Of a stretch of DNA of 64,000 nucleotides, positions 53,014 through 62,358 are shown in pieces (position 1 is the stretch's first letter; each line of letters starts with the position of its first letter). The notes beneath the pieces were generated by a model, which ran no database searches, was not told the DNA's origin, and was given only the letters and a program-made list of their open reading frames with translations. The translations under genes and the position numbers were made by a program. The DNA lies in contig NZ_MBQE01000003.1 of assembly GCF_001696535.1 (NCBI RefSeq), forward strand, positions 124,001-188,000, written 5' to 3'. The DNA is from Stappia indica (GTDB lineage Bacteria; Pseudomonadota; Alphaproteobacteria; Rhizobiales; Stappiaceae).

Positions 53014-53577
53014 GGGTTTTCACTCGATACCGATATGTCTGAAACGCTTCTGGGGTAACCAGTATTAGTTGCTTGACTGGGGGAATCAACCAAGAGTCTT
53101 CCTTGTCGGAGGCACAGTAACACCTCCCATCTGGATTTTCCGAAGAAAGCAGAATTATGGATAAGGAGCAAAAATCAAAAAGAAATCATGGGAAATCTCG
53201 CCGCGCCTGAACAAAAAACGATAATTTTTTGAAATTAAGGCAAGGCGGTTGCAAAGCCTCGCAACAGCGCGCCAAAGACTATGGTTCTGAATTCCGTAAA
53301 CGGAAAACCTCCCTCATGGGTTGTAGTCGGCAGGTGGACCGCCTTTTCGTCTTGGGCCGGCAACCCGGCGCCGTCTCCGGCAAGCATTTCGCCTCCCGTT
53401 CCGGCTCTGCTCCTGGACGTCCTGCCGAGCGTTCCGGCCGGGCAAACGCGTCGGACGGCCGATCCGTAGCATGATTTTTCCCTGCCGCTTCCCTCGATTG
53501 AAACGCCATGCCCGGCGCAAGGACGACGGACGCTTTATCTCTAGGGCTGTTTCAGGATCGTCCGGAGATCGCGCCAG
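53014..53577 (+). other. AT-rich intergenic region upstream of the cys operon
   Basis: About 560 nt without a convincing gene. The part from 53040 to 53300 is strikingly AT-rich for this genome, with A-tracts such as AAAAATCAAAAAGAAATC and CAAAAAACGATAATTTTTTG. It probably holds the promoters of the dehalogenase (-) and cysG (+) genes and a binding site for a sulfur regulator, but I cannot mark a specific site. The A/T-rich block could be curved DNA. Confidence 0.45.
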
Positions 53578-55023
53578 ATGGCACGCCACGCACAGGCATC
53601 GGATCGCAAGCTCGCCGTCTTCCCGGCCTTTCACAAGGTCGAGGGCAGGCGCGTCGTCGTTGTCGGCGGCGGTGACGAGGCGGCCGCCAAGGTCCGCCTC
53701 CTCGCCGAGACGCTTGCCGACATCGTGGTGATCGCGCCGCATGTCGAGGACGTGCTGACGGACGCCGTCGCCCGCGCCGGCGGCACCATCCTTTCTGAAG
53801 CCTTCGCTCCCGCCCATCTCGACGGCGCGGCCCTCGTCTTTGCCGCCAGCGGCGAGGAGGCGGAGGACACTGCCGTCGTCGCCGCTGCGCGGGCGCTCGG
53901 CATTCCGGCCAATGCGGTCGACCGGCCGGAGATCTGCGACTTCTATGTCGGTGCGCTGGTCAACCGCGCGCCGGTCGCCGTCGCCATCACCTCCACCGGC
54001 GTCGGCCCGGTGCTCGCCCGCCACATCCGCGCGCGCATCGAGGCGATGCTGCCGCGCGAGACCGGCGACCTCGCCCGTCTTGCCGAGAGCTTCCGCGACA
54101 CGGTCGTGCGCGTGATTTCCAGCGGCGTCGAGCGTCGCCGCTTCTGGGCCCGCTTCTTCTCCGGCCCGGTCGCTGCGCATCTGCAGTCCGGGCGGCCGGA
54201 TGCGGCCCGCGCCGAGGCGCAGCGCCTGCTCAACACCCGCAACGAGGAAGCCGGCTTCGTCTGGCTCGTCGGTGCCGGTCCCGGCGCCGAGGACCTGCTG
54301 ACGCTGCGCGCGCAGCGCCTGCTGCAGGAGGCCGACGTCATCGTGCACGATGCGCTGGTGCCGGAGGCCGTCGTCGCCATGGGCCGGCGCGATGCCGAGC
54401 GCATTTCCGTCGGCAAGCGCAAGGGGCGTCATTCGGTCTCGCAAGCCGAGATCAACGAGATCCTGGTGCGCGAGGCCTCGCACGGCCGCCGCGTCGTCCG
54501 GCTGAAGGCGGGCGATCCGCTGGTCTTCGGCCGCGCCGGCGAGGAGATCGCCGCCCTGCGCGCCGCCGGCATCGCCCATGACGTGGTGCCCGGCGTCACC
54601 GCGGCCCTGGCCGCCGCCGCCAGCACCCGCATTCCGCTCACCCTGCGCGGCGTTGCCTCCGACCTCGTCTTTGCCACCGGCCACGACCGGGACGGCGAGA
54701 CGCTGCCGTCCTGGGGCGCGCTGGCGCTGCAGGGCGCGACCGTCGCCGTCTACATGGGCCGCACGGTCGCCGTCCGCGTCGCCGACCGCCTGCTGGAGGC
54801 CGGGCTGTCGCCCGCCATCCCCGTTGCGGTGGTCGAGAACGCGGCGCAGCGCAACGAGCGTTTCTTTGCCGGCACGCTCGCCGACCTGCCGGCGCTTGAG
54901 GACCGTCACGAGATCGACGGCCCGACCCTCATCATCATCGGCGAGGCCGTCGGCCATGCCGATCTCGCGAACAGCCAGCCCCTGCGCGTCGTGCCGGCCG
55001 AAAGGGCCGTGGTCGCCGCATAG
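53578..55023 (+). CDS. cysG: siroheme synthase (multifunctional)
   Basis: A 481-residue fusion: an N-terminal precorrin-2 dehydrogenase/ferrochelatase domain (about 15-215, VVVVGGGDEAAAKVRLL Rossmann motif) and a C-terminal SUMT methyltransferase domain (about 220-470: VGAGPGAEDLLTLRA, VIVHDALV, GKRKGRHSVSQ, RLKAGDPLVFGRAGEE). It makes siroheme for the sulfite reductase encoded downstream. It opens the cys operon. Confidence 0.95.
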   Translation: MARHAQASDRKLAVFPAFHKVEGRRVVVVGGGDEAAAKVRLLAETLADIVVIAPHVEDVLTDAVARAGGTILSEAFAPAHLDGAALVFAASGEEAEDTAVVAAARALGIPANAVDRPEICDFYVGALVNRAPVAVAITSTGVGPVLARHIRARIEAMLPRETGDLARLAESFRDTVVRVISSGVERRRFWARFFSGPVAAHLQSGRPDAARAEAQRLLNTRNEEAGFVWLVGAGPGAEDLLTLRAQRLLQEADVIVHDALVPEAVVAMGRRDAERISVGKRKGRHSVSQAEINEILVREASHGRRVVRLKAGDPLVFGRAGEEIAALRAAGIAHDVVPGVTAALAAAASTRIPLTLRGVASDLVFATGHDRDGETLPSWGALALQGATVAVYMGRTVAVRVADRLLEAGLSPAIPVAVVENAAQRNERFFAGTLADLPALEDRHEIDGPTLIIIGEAVGHADLANSQPLRVVPAERAVVAA

Positions 55024-55044
55024 CCCCCCTGAAGGAGCGATTGC

Positions 55045-55350
55045 ATGAAGGCTTTGACAGCCAACCGACTGATCGATGGCGAAGTGGTGTGGCTCGGCCG
55101 CTCCGGCCAGTGGGTCGAGACCCTGGCCAGCGCGTGGCTGCTGGAAACGCCCGAGGCCGTCGCCGAGGCGGAAGCTGCCGGCGCCGAGGCCGAGGCGTCC
55201 CGCCTGATCGTCGAGCCCTATCTCATCGACCTGACGCGCGAGGAGGGGGAGATCCGTCCCGTCCGCTTCCGCGAGAAGATCCGCGCCAGGGGGCCGACCG
55301 TGCGCCCTGACCTTGGCAAGCAGGCCCGGCGCGAGGTGTCGGCGGCCTGA
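55045..55350 (+). CDS. DUF2849 domain protein
   Basis: A 101-residue protein beginning MKALTANRLIDGEVVWLGRSG, the DUF2849 signature, without membrane segments. The family is found mostly in alphaproteobacteria between cysG and the sulfite reductase gene, as here, and is inferred to help sulfite reduction; no biochemical role is established. It starts 21 nt after cysG behind GGAG. Confidence 0.88.
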   Translation: MKALTANRLIDGEVVWLGRSGQWVETLASAWLLETPEAVAEAEAAGAEAEASRLIVEPYLIDLTREEGEIRPVRFREKIRARGPTVRPDLGKQARREVSAA

Positions 55351-55426
55351 CCCGGCCGCGACGCGCCAACCGACGAATACCCAGAACCCGGACGCGAAGC
55401 GATCCGCCGTTCCAGGAGTTGCAAGC

Positions 55427-57085
55427 ATGTACCGCTATGACGAGTTCGACGCCCATTTCGTGTCTGCCCGCGTGGACCAGTTCCGCGACCAGGTGCAGCG
55501 CCGCCTTGCCGGCGACCTGACGGAAGAGCAGTTCAAGCCGCTGCGGCTGATGAACGGCGTCTACCTGCAGCTCCACGCCTACATGCTGCGCATCGCCATT
55601 CCCTACGGCACGCTGAATGCCGTCCAGATGCGGCGCCTTGCTCATGTCGCGCGCACCTACGACCGGGGCTACGGCCATTTCACCACGCGCCAGAACATCC
55701 AGTTCAACTGGCCGCGGCTGAAGGACATTCCCGAGATCCTGTCGCAGCTCGCGGAAGTCGAGATGCACGCGATCCAGACCTCGGGCAATTGCATCCGCAA
55801 TGTCACGGCCGATCACTTCTCGGGCGCGGCCGCCGACGAGATCCTCGATCCGCGGCCCTATGCCGAGATCCTGCGCCAGTGGTCGTCGCTGCATCCGGAG
55901 TTCTCGTACCTGCCGCGCAAGTTCAAGATCGCGGTCACCGGCGCGCCGCACGACCGCGCGGCGGTGCAGGTGCACGACATCGGCCTGCAGGCGGTGCGCG
56001 ATGCGGACGGCAATGTCGGCTTCCGTGTCTTCGTCGGCGGCGGCCTCGGCCGCACCCCGATGGTCGGCCGGCTGGTGCGCGAGTTCCTGCCCGAGGCGGA
56101 CCTGCTCGCCTACAGCGAGGCGATCCTGCGCGTCTACAACCGCTACGGCCGCCGCGACAACAAGTACAAGGCCCGCATCAAGATCCTGGTCCACGAGACC
56201 GGCCTCGAAGAGCTGAAGGCCGATATCGAGGCGGAGTTCGCCGAGATCCGCGACGGCGTGCTGAAGCTGCCGGCGTCCGAGATCGAGCGCATCACCACCT
56301 ATTTCGATCCGCCGGCCTTTGTCGCGGCCGATGGCGACGAGGCGGTGCTGGAGGCGGCCATCGCTGCCGATCCGCAGCTCGAGGCCTTTGCCGCGCGCAA
56401 CGTCCACCCGCACCGCGCGCCCGGCTATGCCAGCCTCACCATCTCGCTGAAGCCCATCGGCAAGGCGCCGGGCGATGCCACGGCCGAGCAGATGGAGGTC
56501 GTCGCCGACCTTGCCGAGCGCTACGGCCATGACGAGATCCGCGTCAGCCACGAGCAGAACCTCGTGCTGCCGCATGTGCGCCGTCGCGACATCCCGGCGA
56601 TCCACGCCGCGCTGGTCGAGGCGGGCCTGGGCGAAGCCAATGCGGGCCTGGTGACGGACATCATCGCCTGCCCGGGCCTCGACTATTGCGCCCTTGCCAC
56701 CGCCCGCTCGATCCCGGTCGCGCAGCGCATTTCCGAGCGCTTCGGCTCGCCCGAGCGCCAGCGCGAGATCGGCGATCTCAAGATCAAGATCTCGGGCTGC
56801 ATCAATGCCTGCGGCCATCACCATGTCGGCCATATCGGCATTCTCGGCGTCGAGAAGAAGGGTGAGGAATACTACCAGATCACCCTCGGCGGCTCGGCGG
56901 ACGAGAACACCTCGGTCGGCGAGATCATCGGTCGCGGCTTCTCCTACGACGAGGTCGTCGATGCGATCGAGAAGGTCGTCGACACCTATGTCGGCCTGCG
57001 CGAGACCCCGCAGGAAGACTTCCTCGCCGCCTATCGCCGTGTCGGCGATCAACCCTTCAAGGAGGCGCTCTATGGCACTGCGTGA
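55427..57085 (+). CDS. cysI: assimilatory sulfite (nitrite) reductase, siroheme hemoprotein
   Basis: A 552-residue siroheme/[4Fe-4S] reductase that converts sulfite to sulfide. Two ferredoxin-like halves contain the RQNIQFNWP and HEQNLVLPHV substrate/siroheme segments. Cluster cysteines are Cys415 and Cys421 (ACPGLDYC) and Cys458 and Cys462 (GCINACG). ATG 55427 follows CCAGGAG. The absence of a CysJ gene and the presence of fpr later in the cluster suggest ferredoxin as electron donor. It overlaps cysH by 14 nt. Confidence 0.94.
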   Translation: MYRYDEFDAHFVSARVDQFRDQVQRRLAGDLTEEQFKPLRLMNGVYLQLHAYMLRIAIPYGTLNAVQMRRLAHVARTYDRGYGHFTTRQNIQFNWPRLKDIPEILSQLAEVEMHAIQTSGNCIRNVTADHFSGAAADEILDPRPYAEILRQWSSLHPEFSYLPRKFKIAVTGAPHDRAAVQVHDIGLQAVRDADGNVGFRVFVGGGLGRTPMVGRLVREFLPEADLLAYSEAILRVYNRYGRRDNKYKARIKILVHETGLEELKADIEAEFAEIRDGVLKLPASEIERITTYFDPPAFVAADGDEAVLEAAIAADPQLEAFAARNVHPHRAPGYASLTISLKPIGKAPGDATAEQMEVVADLAERYGHDEIRVSHEQNLVLPHVRRRDIPAIHAALVEAGLGEANAGLVTDIIACPGLDYCALATARSIPVAQRISERFGSPERQREIGDLKIKISGCINACGHHHVGHIGILGVEKKGEEYYQITLGGSADENTSVGEIIGRGFSYDEVVDAIEKVVDTYVGLRETPQEDFLAAYRRVGDQPFKEALYGTA

Positions 57086-57827
57086 GGCCTATGCGGTCCG
57101 GCAGGACCCGCCGACGCCGGCTATCGATGCGGCCTGGCTCGCCGACCGGTTCGTCTCGGCTTCCGCCGAGGCGGTGATCGCCGCCGCGCGCGGGCGCTAC
57201 GGCGACCGGCTGGCGATGGTGTCCTCCTTCGGCGCGGAAGCAGCGGTGCTGCTGCACCTCGTTTCGCGCGTCGACCGGACCATCCCCGTGCTGTTCATCG
57301 ACACCGGCAAGCTGTTTCCCGACACGCTGCGCTACCGCGACCTCCTGGTCGAGCTGTTCGGCCTTTCGGACGTGCGCACCCTTGCGCCCGATCCGGCGGA
57401 TCTGGAGGCCATCGACCCGGCCGGCATGCTCTGGATGAGCGATACGGACGCCTGCTGCGACATCCGCAAGGTGCGCCCGCTGGCCCGCGCGCTCAAGGGC
57501 TTCGATGCCTGGATCTCCGGGCGCAAGCGCTTCCAGGCGAGCAGCCGGTCGAACATCCCGGTCTTCGAGGCCGACGGCGAGCGCATCAAGGTCAATCCGC
57601 TGGCGGACTGGGACCCGTCGGACCTGCGCGCTTATGCGCAGGCGCAGGACCTGCCCGGCCATCCGCTGGTCGCCAGGGGCTACCCGTCCATCGGCTGCAT
57701 GCCCTGCACCAGCCCGGTGGCCGAAGGCGAGGACCCGCGCGCCGGACGCTGGCGGGGGCGCGACAAGACCGAATGCGGCATTCATCTGGCCCTGCCGATG
57801 GAGAACGAACAGGGAGCCGGGATCTGA
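57072..57827 (+). CDS. cysH: adenosine 5'-phosphosulfate (APS) reductase
   Basis: A 251-residue reductase. The [4Fe-4S] cysteines Cys128-Cys129 and Cys209/Cys212 (GCMPC) identify the APS-using rather than the PAPS-using class, and Cys235 in TECGIH is the thiosulfonate-forming catalytic residue. FGAEAAVLLHL near 52-62 is the phosphate-binding loop. ATG 57072 lies inside cysI. It supplies sulfite to CysI. Confidence 0.95.
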   Translation: MALREAYAVRQDPPTPAIDAAWLADRFVSASAEAVIAAARGRYGDRLAMVSSFGAEAAVLLHLVSRVDRTIPVLFIDTGKLFPDTLRYRDLLVELFGLSDVRTLAPDPADLEAIDPAGMLWMSDTDACCDIRKVRPLARALKGFDAWISGRKRFQASSRSNIPVFEADGERIKVNPLADWDPSDLRAYAQAQDLPGHPLVARGYPSIGCMPCTSPVAEGEDPRAGRWRGRDKTECGIHLALPMENEQGAGI

Positions 57828-57829
57828 CC

Positions 57830-58354
57830 ATGGCGGCAAGACTTTACCGGAACGGCGGCTTCGTCGCCGACGAATGGACCCATCTGGACGACGAGGCCGA
57901 GCTTCCGGCGGAAGGCGCCTTCGTCGTGCCGCTCGCCCGCTTCCTGGCGGCGGCGGCCGATCTGCCGCAGGGCGTCAGGCTTGCGCCGCTGGTCAAGGCG
58001 AGCGACGATCCGGCCAGCCTTGCCGGCCACCTCGCGGCGCTTGAGCTGGTGGTGGTCGACTTCGCCAAGTTCTCGGACGGACGCGGCTACTCCACCGCCC
58101 GCCTGCTGCGCCAGCGTTACGGCTTTGCCGGCGAGGTCCGGGCGAGCGGCGACGTGCTGCTCGACCAGATCCCGTTGATGCGCCGCGTCGGCTTCGACGC
58201 CTTCTCGGTCGTCAACGAGCCGACGATCCGCGCGCTGGAGGCTGGCCACGACGTCGACGTGCCACTATACCTCCAGCCTGCGGAACGGGCGGGCGAGGTG
58301 CCTGCCGGGGCGCGCTACTGGGCCCGGCGCCCGGCGGGTGCGCAGCTTTCCTGA
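57830..58354 (+). CDS. DUF934 domain protein
   Basis: A 174-residue protein of the DUF934 family, recognised by FVVPLARFLA, VVDFAKFSDGRGYSTARLLRQRYGF (spanning about 78-102) and GFDAFSV. Proteins of this family lie beside cysH/cysI in many proteobacteria and are inferred to support sulfite reductase. It starts 2 nt after cysH. No catalytic residues can be assigned. Confidence 0.88.
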   Translation: MAARLYRNGGFVADEWTHLDDEAELPAEGAFVVPLARFLAAAADLPQGVRLAPLVKASDDPASLAGHLAALELVVVDFAKFSDGRGYSTARLLRQRYGFAGEVRASGDVLLDQIPLMRRVGFDAFSVVNEPTIRALEAGHDVDVPLYLQPAERAGEVPAGARYWARRPAGAQLS

Positions 58355-58436
58355 TGTCGGCGGCGCGCCGTTTGGCTATGCTGCCGCCGGACATTCCGGT
58401 ACACGTATTGTTCGACATGTAGTGAGGATGCAACGC

Positions 58437-59249
58437 ATGAATGTGGTCAATCTTGCCGGCGATCTCGCCGACGCCGTACCCGCCGGCGCCACCGCCGAGA
58501 CGGTGACCGAGGTTCAGCACTACACGGACGACCTGTTCCGCTTCCGCATGACGCGCCCGGCGAGCTTCCGCTTCCGCTCCGGCGAGTTCGTGATGATCGG
58601 CCTGATGGTCGGCGAAAAGCCGGTCTTCCGCGCCTATTCCATCGCCTCTCCGTCCTGGGACGAGGAGCTGGAATTCTTCTCGATCAAGGTTCCCGACGGT
58701 CCGCTGACCCAGCATCTGCAGAAGATCAAGGTCGGCGACAAGGTCCTGATGAAGAAGAAGCCGACCGGCACGCTCGTCAACGACGCGCTGATCTCCGGCA
58801 AGCGCCTCTACATGTTCTCCACCGGCACCGGCTTTGCGCCGTTTGCCAGCCTGATCCGCGATCCGGAAACCTACGAGAAGTTCGAGGAGGTGATCGTCAC
58901 CCACTCGTGCCGCTTCGTGCCCGAGCTCGCCTATTCGCAGCAGACGGTCGCCGCCACCCGCGAGGATCCGCTGATCGGCGAGCTCGCCGCCAGCCAGCTG
59001 CGCCTGTTCACCTCCACGACGCGCGAGCCGCACGAGCACACCGGCCGCATCACCACGTTGATCGAGAACGGCGACCTCTTCCGCGCGCTCGGCGTGCCGC
59101 CGCTCGACCCGGAAACCGACCGGGCGATGATCTGCGGCTCCATGGCGATGCTCAAGGACACCAAGGCGCTGCTCGAGGCTGCCGGCCTCACGGAAGGTGC
59201 CAACAACCGCCCGGCCGAGTTCGTCATCGAGAGGGCCTTCGTCGGCTGA
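58437..59249 (+). CDS. fpr: ferredoxin-NADP reductase
   Basis: A 270-residue FAD protein. The FAD-binding RAYSIASP (near 61-68) and the NADP-binding GTGFAPFASLIRDP (about 128-141) match bacterial Fpr, ending in PAEFVIERAFVG. ATG 58437 is preferred because GAGG at 58424 is correctly spaced; an ATG at 58428 would be too close. It probably reduces ferredoxin for sulfite reductase, and also serves oxidative-stress defence in relatives. It lies 82 nt after DUF934. Confidence 0.92.
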   Translation: MNVVNLAGDLADAVPAGATAETVTEVQHYTDDLFRFRMTRPASFRFRSGEFVMIGLMVGEKPVFRAYSIASPSWDEELEFFSIKVPDGPLTQHLQKIKVGDKVLMKKKPTGTLVNDALISGKRLYMFSTGTGFAPFASLIRDPETYEKFEEVIVTHSCRFVPELAYSQQTVAATREDPLIGELAASQLRLFTSTTREPHEHTGRITTLIENGDLFRALGVPPLDPETDRAMICGSMAMLKDTKALLEAAGLTEGANNRPAEFVIERAFVG

Positions 59250-59327
59250 CGACTTTCGCCCCCCTTGCGCCCATCGCCTTCGGCTGACATGAGTGTGAAG
59301 CCGCCTTGCGGCGCATCGGGAGTGTTT

Positions 59328-59957
59328 ATGCAAAAAGAAGACAGGCAGGACCCGGTCGAACGGGAAGGGGAAGAGGCTGTGCGCGTGATTTCCGAGCGCA
59401 GCCTCTATGAGGGCTTCGGCACCTACCGAGAGATGGTTGTCGAACAGCCGCTGGCCTCCGGCGGCAATATTGAGATTTCAAGAGAATTTCAGGCGCGGCG
59501 CGATGTGGTCGCCGTTCTTCCCTACGATCCGGTCCGGCGCGTTGCGTTGCTGGCCCGCCAGCTCCGGGTGCCGTTGTTCGCTCGTGGCGATCACGACGGT
59601 TACCTGGAGGAAGTGCCGGCCGGTTACATCGACGAAGGCGAGGTCGCCGACGAGGCCGCCCGCCGCGAGGCCGCCGAGGAAGTCGGCGTCAAGGTCGGCG
59701 AACTGGTCCATGTCGGCGACATTTATCCCTCGCCCGGCTCCTCCACCGAACGGCTCAGCCTCTATCTCGCCCGCTACGGTGCCGGCGATGTCGTCTCCAG
59801 CGGCGGCGGCCTTGCCGAGGAGGGCGAGGAGATCGAGGTGCTCGAATGGCCCATCGCCCGTCTCGGCGAGGCGGTGCAGGAAGGCAGCCTTTCCGACGCC
59901 AAGACCCTGATCCTCGTTCAGGCCCTGATGTTGCGCGCGCCCGAGCTTTTCTCGTAG
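59328..59957 (+). CDS. Nudix hydrolase (ADP-ribose/GDP-mannose pyrophosphatase type)
   Basis: A 209-residue Nudix protein with an intact box GYIDEGEVADEAARREAAEE followed by VGV (G-x5-E-x7-REUxEExGU). The sequence before it, LLARQLRVPLF, and after it, YPSPGSSTERLSLYLARY, resemble the NudF/NudK type that cleaves nucleotide sugars. ATG 59328 behind GGGAG gives the most compact protein; an ATG at 59289 would add 13 residues. It is oriented with, but separated from, the gene after it by 40 nt. Confidence 0.87.
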   Translation: MQKEDRQDPVEREGEEAVRVISERSLYEGFGTYREMVVEQPLASGGNIEISREFQARRDVVAVLPYDPVRRVALLARQLRVPLFARGDHDGYLEEVPAGYIDEGEVADEAARREAAEEVGVKVGELVHVGDIYPSPGSSTERLSLYLARYGAGDVVSSGGGLAEEGEEIEVLEWPIARLGEAVQEGSLSDAKTLILVQALMLRAPELFS

Positions 59958-59997
59958 CCTTGCGGCCGTCTTCGTCTCCAACGCAAGAAGGACCGCC

Positions 59998-61002
59998 ATG
60001 CCGATGAACCGCGTCGTGCGTCTGGTCAAGCGCCCGGCCCCGGGCCTTGTCACGCCGGATTGTTTCGAGATCCGCGACGAACCGCTGCCGGAACCGGGGG
60101 AGGGCGAGTTCCGCGTCCGCATCAGCCATGTCTCGCTGGACCCGGCGATGCGCGGCTGGGTCAACGACGGCAAGTCCTATGTGCCGCCGGTCGGGCTGGA
60201 CGATGTCATGCGGTCCTTTTCCGCCGGCATCGTCGAGGCCTCGCGCCATCCCGACTTCCAGGAGGGCGAGGCCGTCGTCGGCCTGTTCGGCGTGCAGACC
60301 CACGCCCTGTCGGACGGCAAGGGCGTGCAGCGCGCCGATACCTCCATCGCCCCGCTGCAGAGCTGGATCGGCGGCCTCGGCATGCCGGGCCTCACCGCCT
60401 ATTTCGGCCTCTTGCGCGTCGCCGAGGCGAAGGAGGGCGACACGGTGGTCGTGTCCGCCGCCTCCGGCGCGGTCGGCTCCATCGTCGGCCAGATCGCGAA
60501 GATCAAGGGTTGCCGCGCCGTCGGCATCGCCGGCGGGCCGGCCAAGTGCCGGGCGCTCATCGAGGAAGACGGCTTCGACGCCGCCGTCGACTACAAGGCC
60601 GGCAATCTCGCCGCCGATCTAGCCGCCGCCTGTCCGGACGGCATCGACGTCAATTTCGAGAATGTCGGCGGCGAGATCCTCGACGCCGTGCTGGCGCGGA
60701 TGAACCCGTTCGGGCGCATCGCCGTCTGCGGCCTGATCTCGGCCTACAACGCGACCACGCCGCAGCCCGGTCCCGCCAACCTGCGCTTCCTGCTGACCCA
60801 GCGGCTGCGCATGCAGGGTTTCATCGTCTTCGACTTCATCCGCGAAAATCCCATCGCCCTCGCCGACCTGTCGCAATGGGTCTCGCAAGGCCGGCTGAAG
60901 TTCCGCGAGGATGTGCGCGAGGGCGGGGTGGACGCCTTCCCGCAGGTGCTGAACCTGCTCTATACCGGCGAAAATTTCGGCAAGCTCTCGCTGAAAGTCT
61001 GA
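59998..61002 (+). CDS. NADP-dependent oxidoreductase (CurA-like MDR superfamily)
   Basis: A 334-residue medium-chain reductase without zinc ligands. The coenzyme segment VVVSAASGAVGSIVGQIAKI near 144-163 is followed by VGIAGGPAKC, and VSLDPAMRGWVND near 42-54 marks the leukotriene B4 12-hydroxydehydrogenase/CurA branch, which reduces alpha,beta-unsaturated ketones. The physiological substrate is unknown. AAGAAGGA precedes ATG 59998. Confidence 0.9.
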   Translation: MPMNRVVRLVKRPAPGLVTPDCFEIRDEPLPEPGEGEFRVRISHVSLDPAMRGWVNDGKSYVPPVGLDDVMRSFSAGIVEASRHPDFQEGEAVVGLFGVQTHALSDGKGVQRADTSIAPLQSWIGGLGMPGLTAYFGLLRVAEAKEGDTVVVSAASGAVGSIVGQIAKIKGCRAVGIAGGPAKCRALIEEDGFDAAVDYKAGNLAADLAAACPDGIDVNFENVGGEILDAVLARMNPFGRIAVCGLISAYNATTPQPGPANLRFLLTQRLRMQGFIVFDFIRENPIALADLSQWVSQGRLKFREDVREGGVDAFPQVLNLLYTGENFGKLSLKV

Positions 61003-61075
61003 GGCTTCCGCCATCCTGCTGACACGATGTCGCGGCCTGATGATCCTCGTCTTTTTCGGGCGTTGGGAGCGCAGG

Positions 61076-62323
61076 ATGCGGCGGATCGGGCTGGGGGCGT
61101 TTGCGAGGGTGGGGTGCGTTCGCACGGGCGCTGCGACGGTGCGGCGCGCGGCGCAGCTGCTTGCCGCCTCATTGCTGGCGCTGCCGCTCGCCGTCTCGCC
61201 CGCTGCCGCCTCGCTGGAGAGCTGCCTGCCGCAGATGCGCGCCGAGGCCGTGAAGGCCGGCGTCAGCCAGCGTACGGTGGACGCCGCGCTCGCCGACGTT
61301 CCGTATGACGAAAAGGCGGTGCGCTTCTCCACCAGCCAGCCGGAATACAAGACGCCGATCTGGGACTACCTCGCCTTCCTCGTCGATGCCGAGCGCATCG
61401 CCGACGGCCGCAAGATGCTGTCGCGCCATGCCCGCGTGCTGGAGCAGGTCGAGAAGACCTACGGCATCGACCGCCACATCGTCGTTGCCGTCTGGGGCGT
61501 CGAGAGCGATTTCGGCCAGTTCCGCGGCGACTTCCATGTTCCCCATGCGCTGGCCAATGTCGGCTGCTCCGGCCGGCGGGCCAAGTATTTCCGCTCCGAG
61601 CTGATCGAGATCCTCAAGATCGTCGACCGGGGCGACGTGCGCCTTTCCGACCTTCGGGGCTCCTGGGCCGGTGCCTTCGGCCAGACCCAGTTCATGCCCT
61701 CGACCTATCGCCGTCTTGCGGTCGACTTCGACCGGGACGGGCGCAAGGATCTGGTCAACTCGGTGCCGGACGCGCTCGCCTCCACCGCCAACTACCTGAA
61801 GAATGCCGGCTGGGTCACCGGCATGCCCTGGGGCTACGAGGTCAAGGTGCCGGCCGGCTATCGCGGTCCGTCGGGCCGCAAGTCGAAGGTCTCGGTCACC
61901 GAATGGGGCAAGCGCGGCATCCGTCATCTCGACGGGGCGGAGCTCACCGGCGCGGCGAAGGCCGGCCTGCTGCTCCCTGCGGGGGCGGAAGGTCCCGCCT
62001 TCCTCGTCTTCAGCAATTTCGATGCGATCTACACCTACAATGTCGCGGAAAGCTATGCGCTGGCGATCTCGCATCTGGCCGACCGGCTGCGCGGCGGCGG
62101 GCCGTTCCAGGTCGCCTGGCCGACCAGCGATCCGGGCCTGTCGCGCAAGGAGCGGCTGGAGTTGCAGAAGCTGCTGCTGCGCGCCGGCTACGACATCGGC
62201 GAGGCCGACGGGCGGGTGGGCGCTGCGACCCGCGAAGGCATCGGCAAGGCCGAGGCACGCTTCGGCATGCCTGTGACGGGCCGTCCGGGACAGCGCATCT
62301 ACAAGGCGCTCGGCGGCCGCTGA
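61076..62323 (+). CDS. lytic murein transglycosylase (MltB-like, family 3)
   Basis: A 415-residue periplasmic enzyme that cleaves the glycan strands of peptidoglycan to anhydro-muropeptides. A signal or anchor segment (about 20-45) precedes the domain; the catalytic Glu143 is in WGVESDFGQ, with GSWAGAFGQTQFMPSTY and ALASTANYLKNAGW as further family elements. The C-terminal 60 residues look like a peptidoglycan-binding repeat. ATG 61076 follows GGGAG; an ATG at 61040 would add 12 residues. Confidence 0.92.
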   Translation: MRRIGLGAFARVGCVRTGAATVRRAAQLLAASLLALPLAVSPAAASLESCLPQMRAEAVKAGVSQRTVDAALADVPYDEKAVRFSTSQPEYKTPIWDYLAFLVDAERIADGRKMLSRHARVLEQVEKTYGIDRHIVVAVWGVESDFGQFRGDFHVPHALANVGCSGRRAKYFRSELIEILKIVDRGDVRLSDLRGSWAGAFGQTQFMPSTYRRLAVDFDRDGRKDLVNSVPDALASTANYLKNAGWVTGMPWGYEVKVPAGYRGPSGRKSKVSVTEWGKRGIRHLDGAELTGAAKAGLLLPAGAEGPAFLVFSNFDAIYTYNVAESYALAISHLADRLRGGGPFQVAWPTSDPGLSRKERLELQKLLLRAGYDIGEADGRVGAATREGIGKAEARFGMPVTGRPGQRIYKALGGR

Positions 62324-62358
62324 GCCGTCGCCGGCTCGCTTTCAGCAGGGTCCGGAAA

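Noticed and set aside
53314-55428. 700-codon - strand open frame opposite cysG
   Set aside because: It is a mirror of the cysG codon pattern without any domain.
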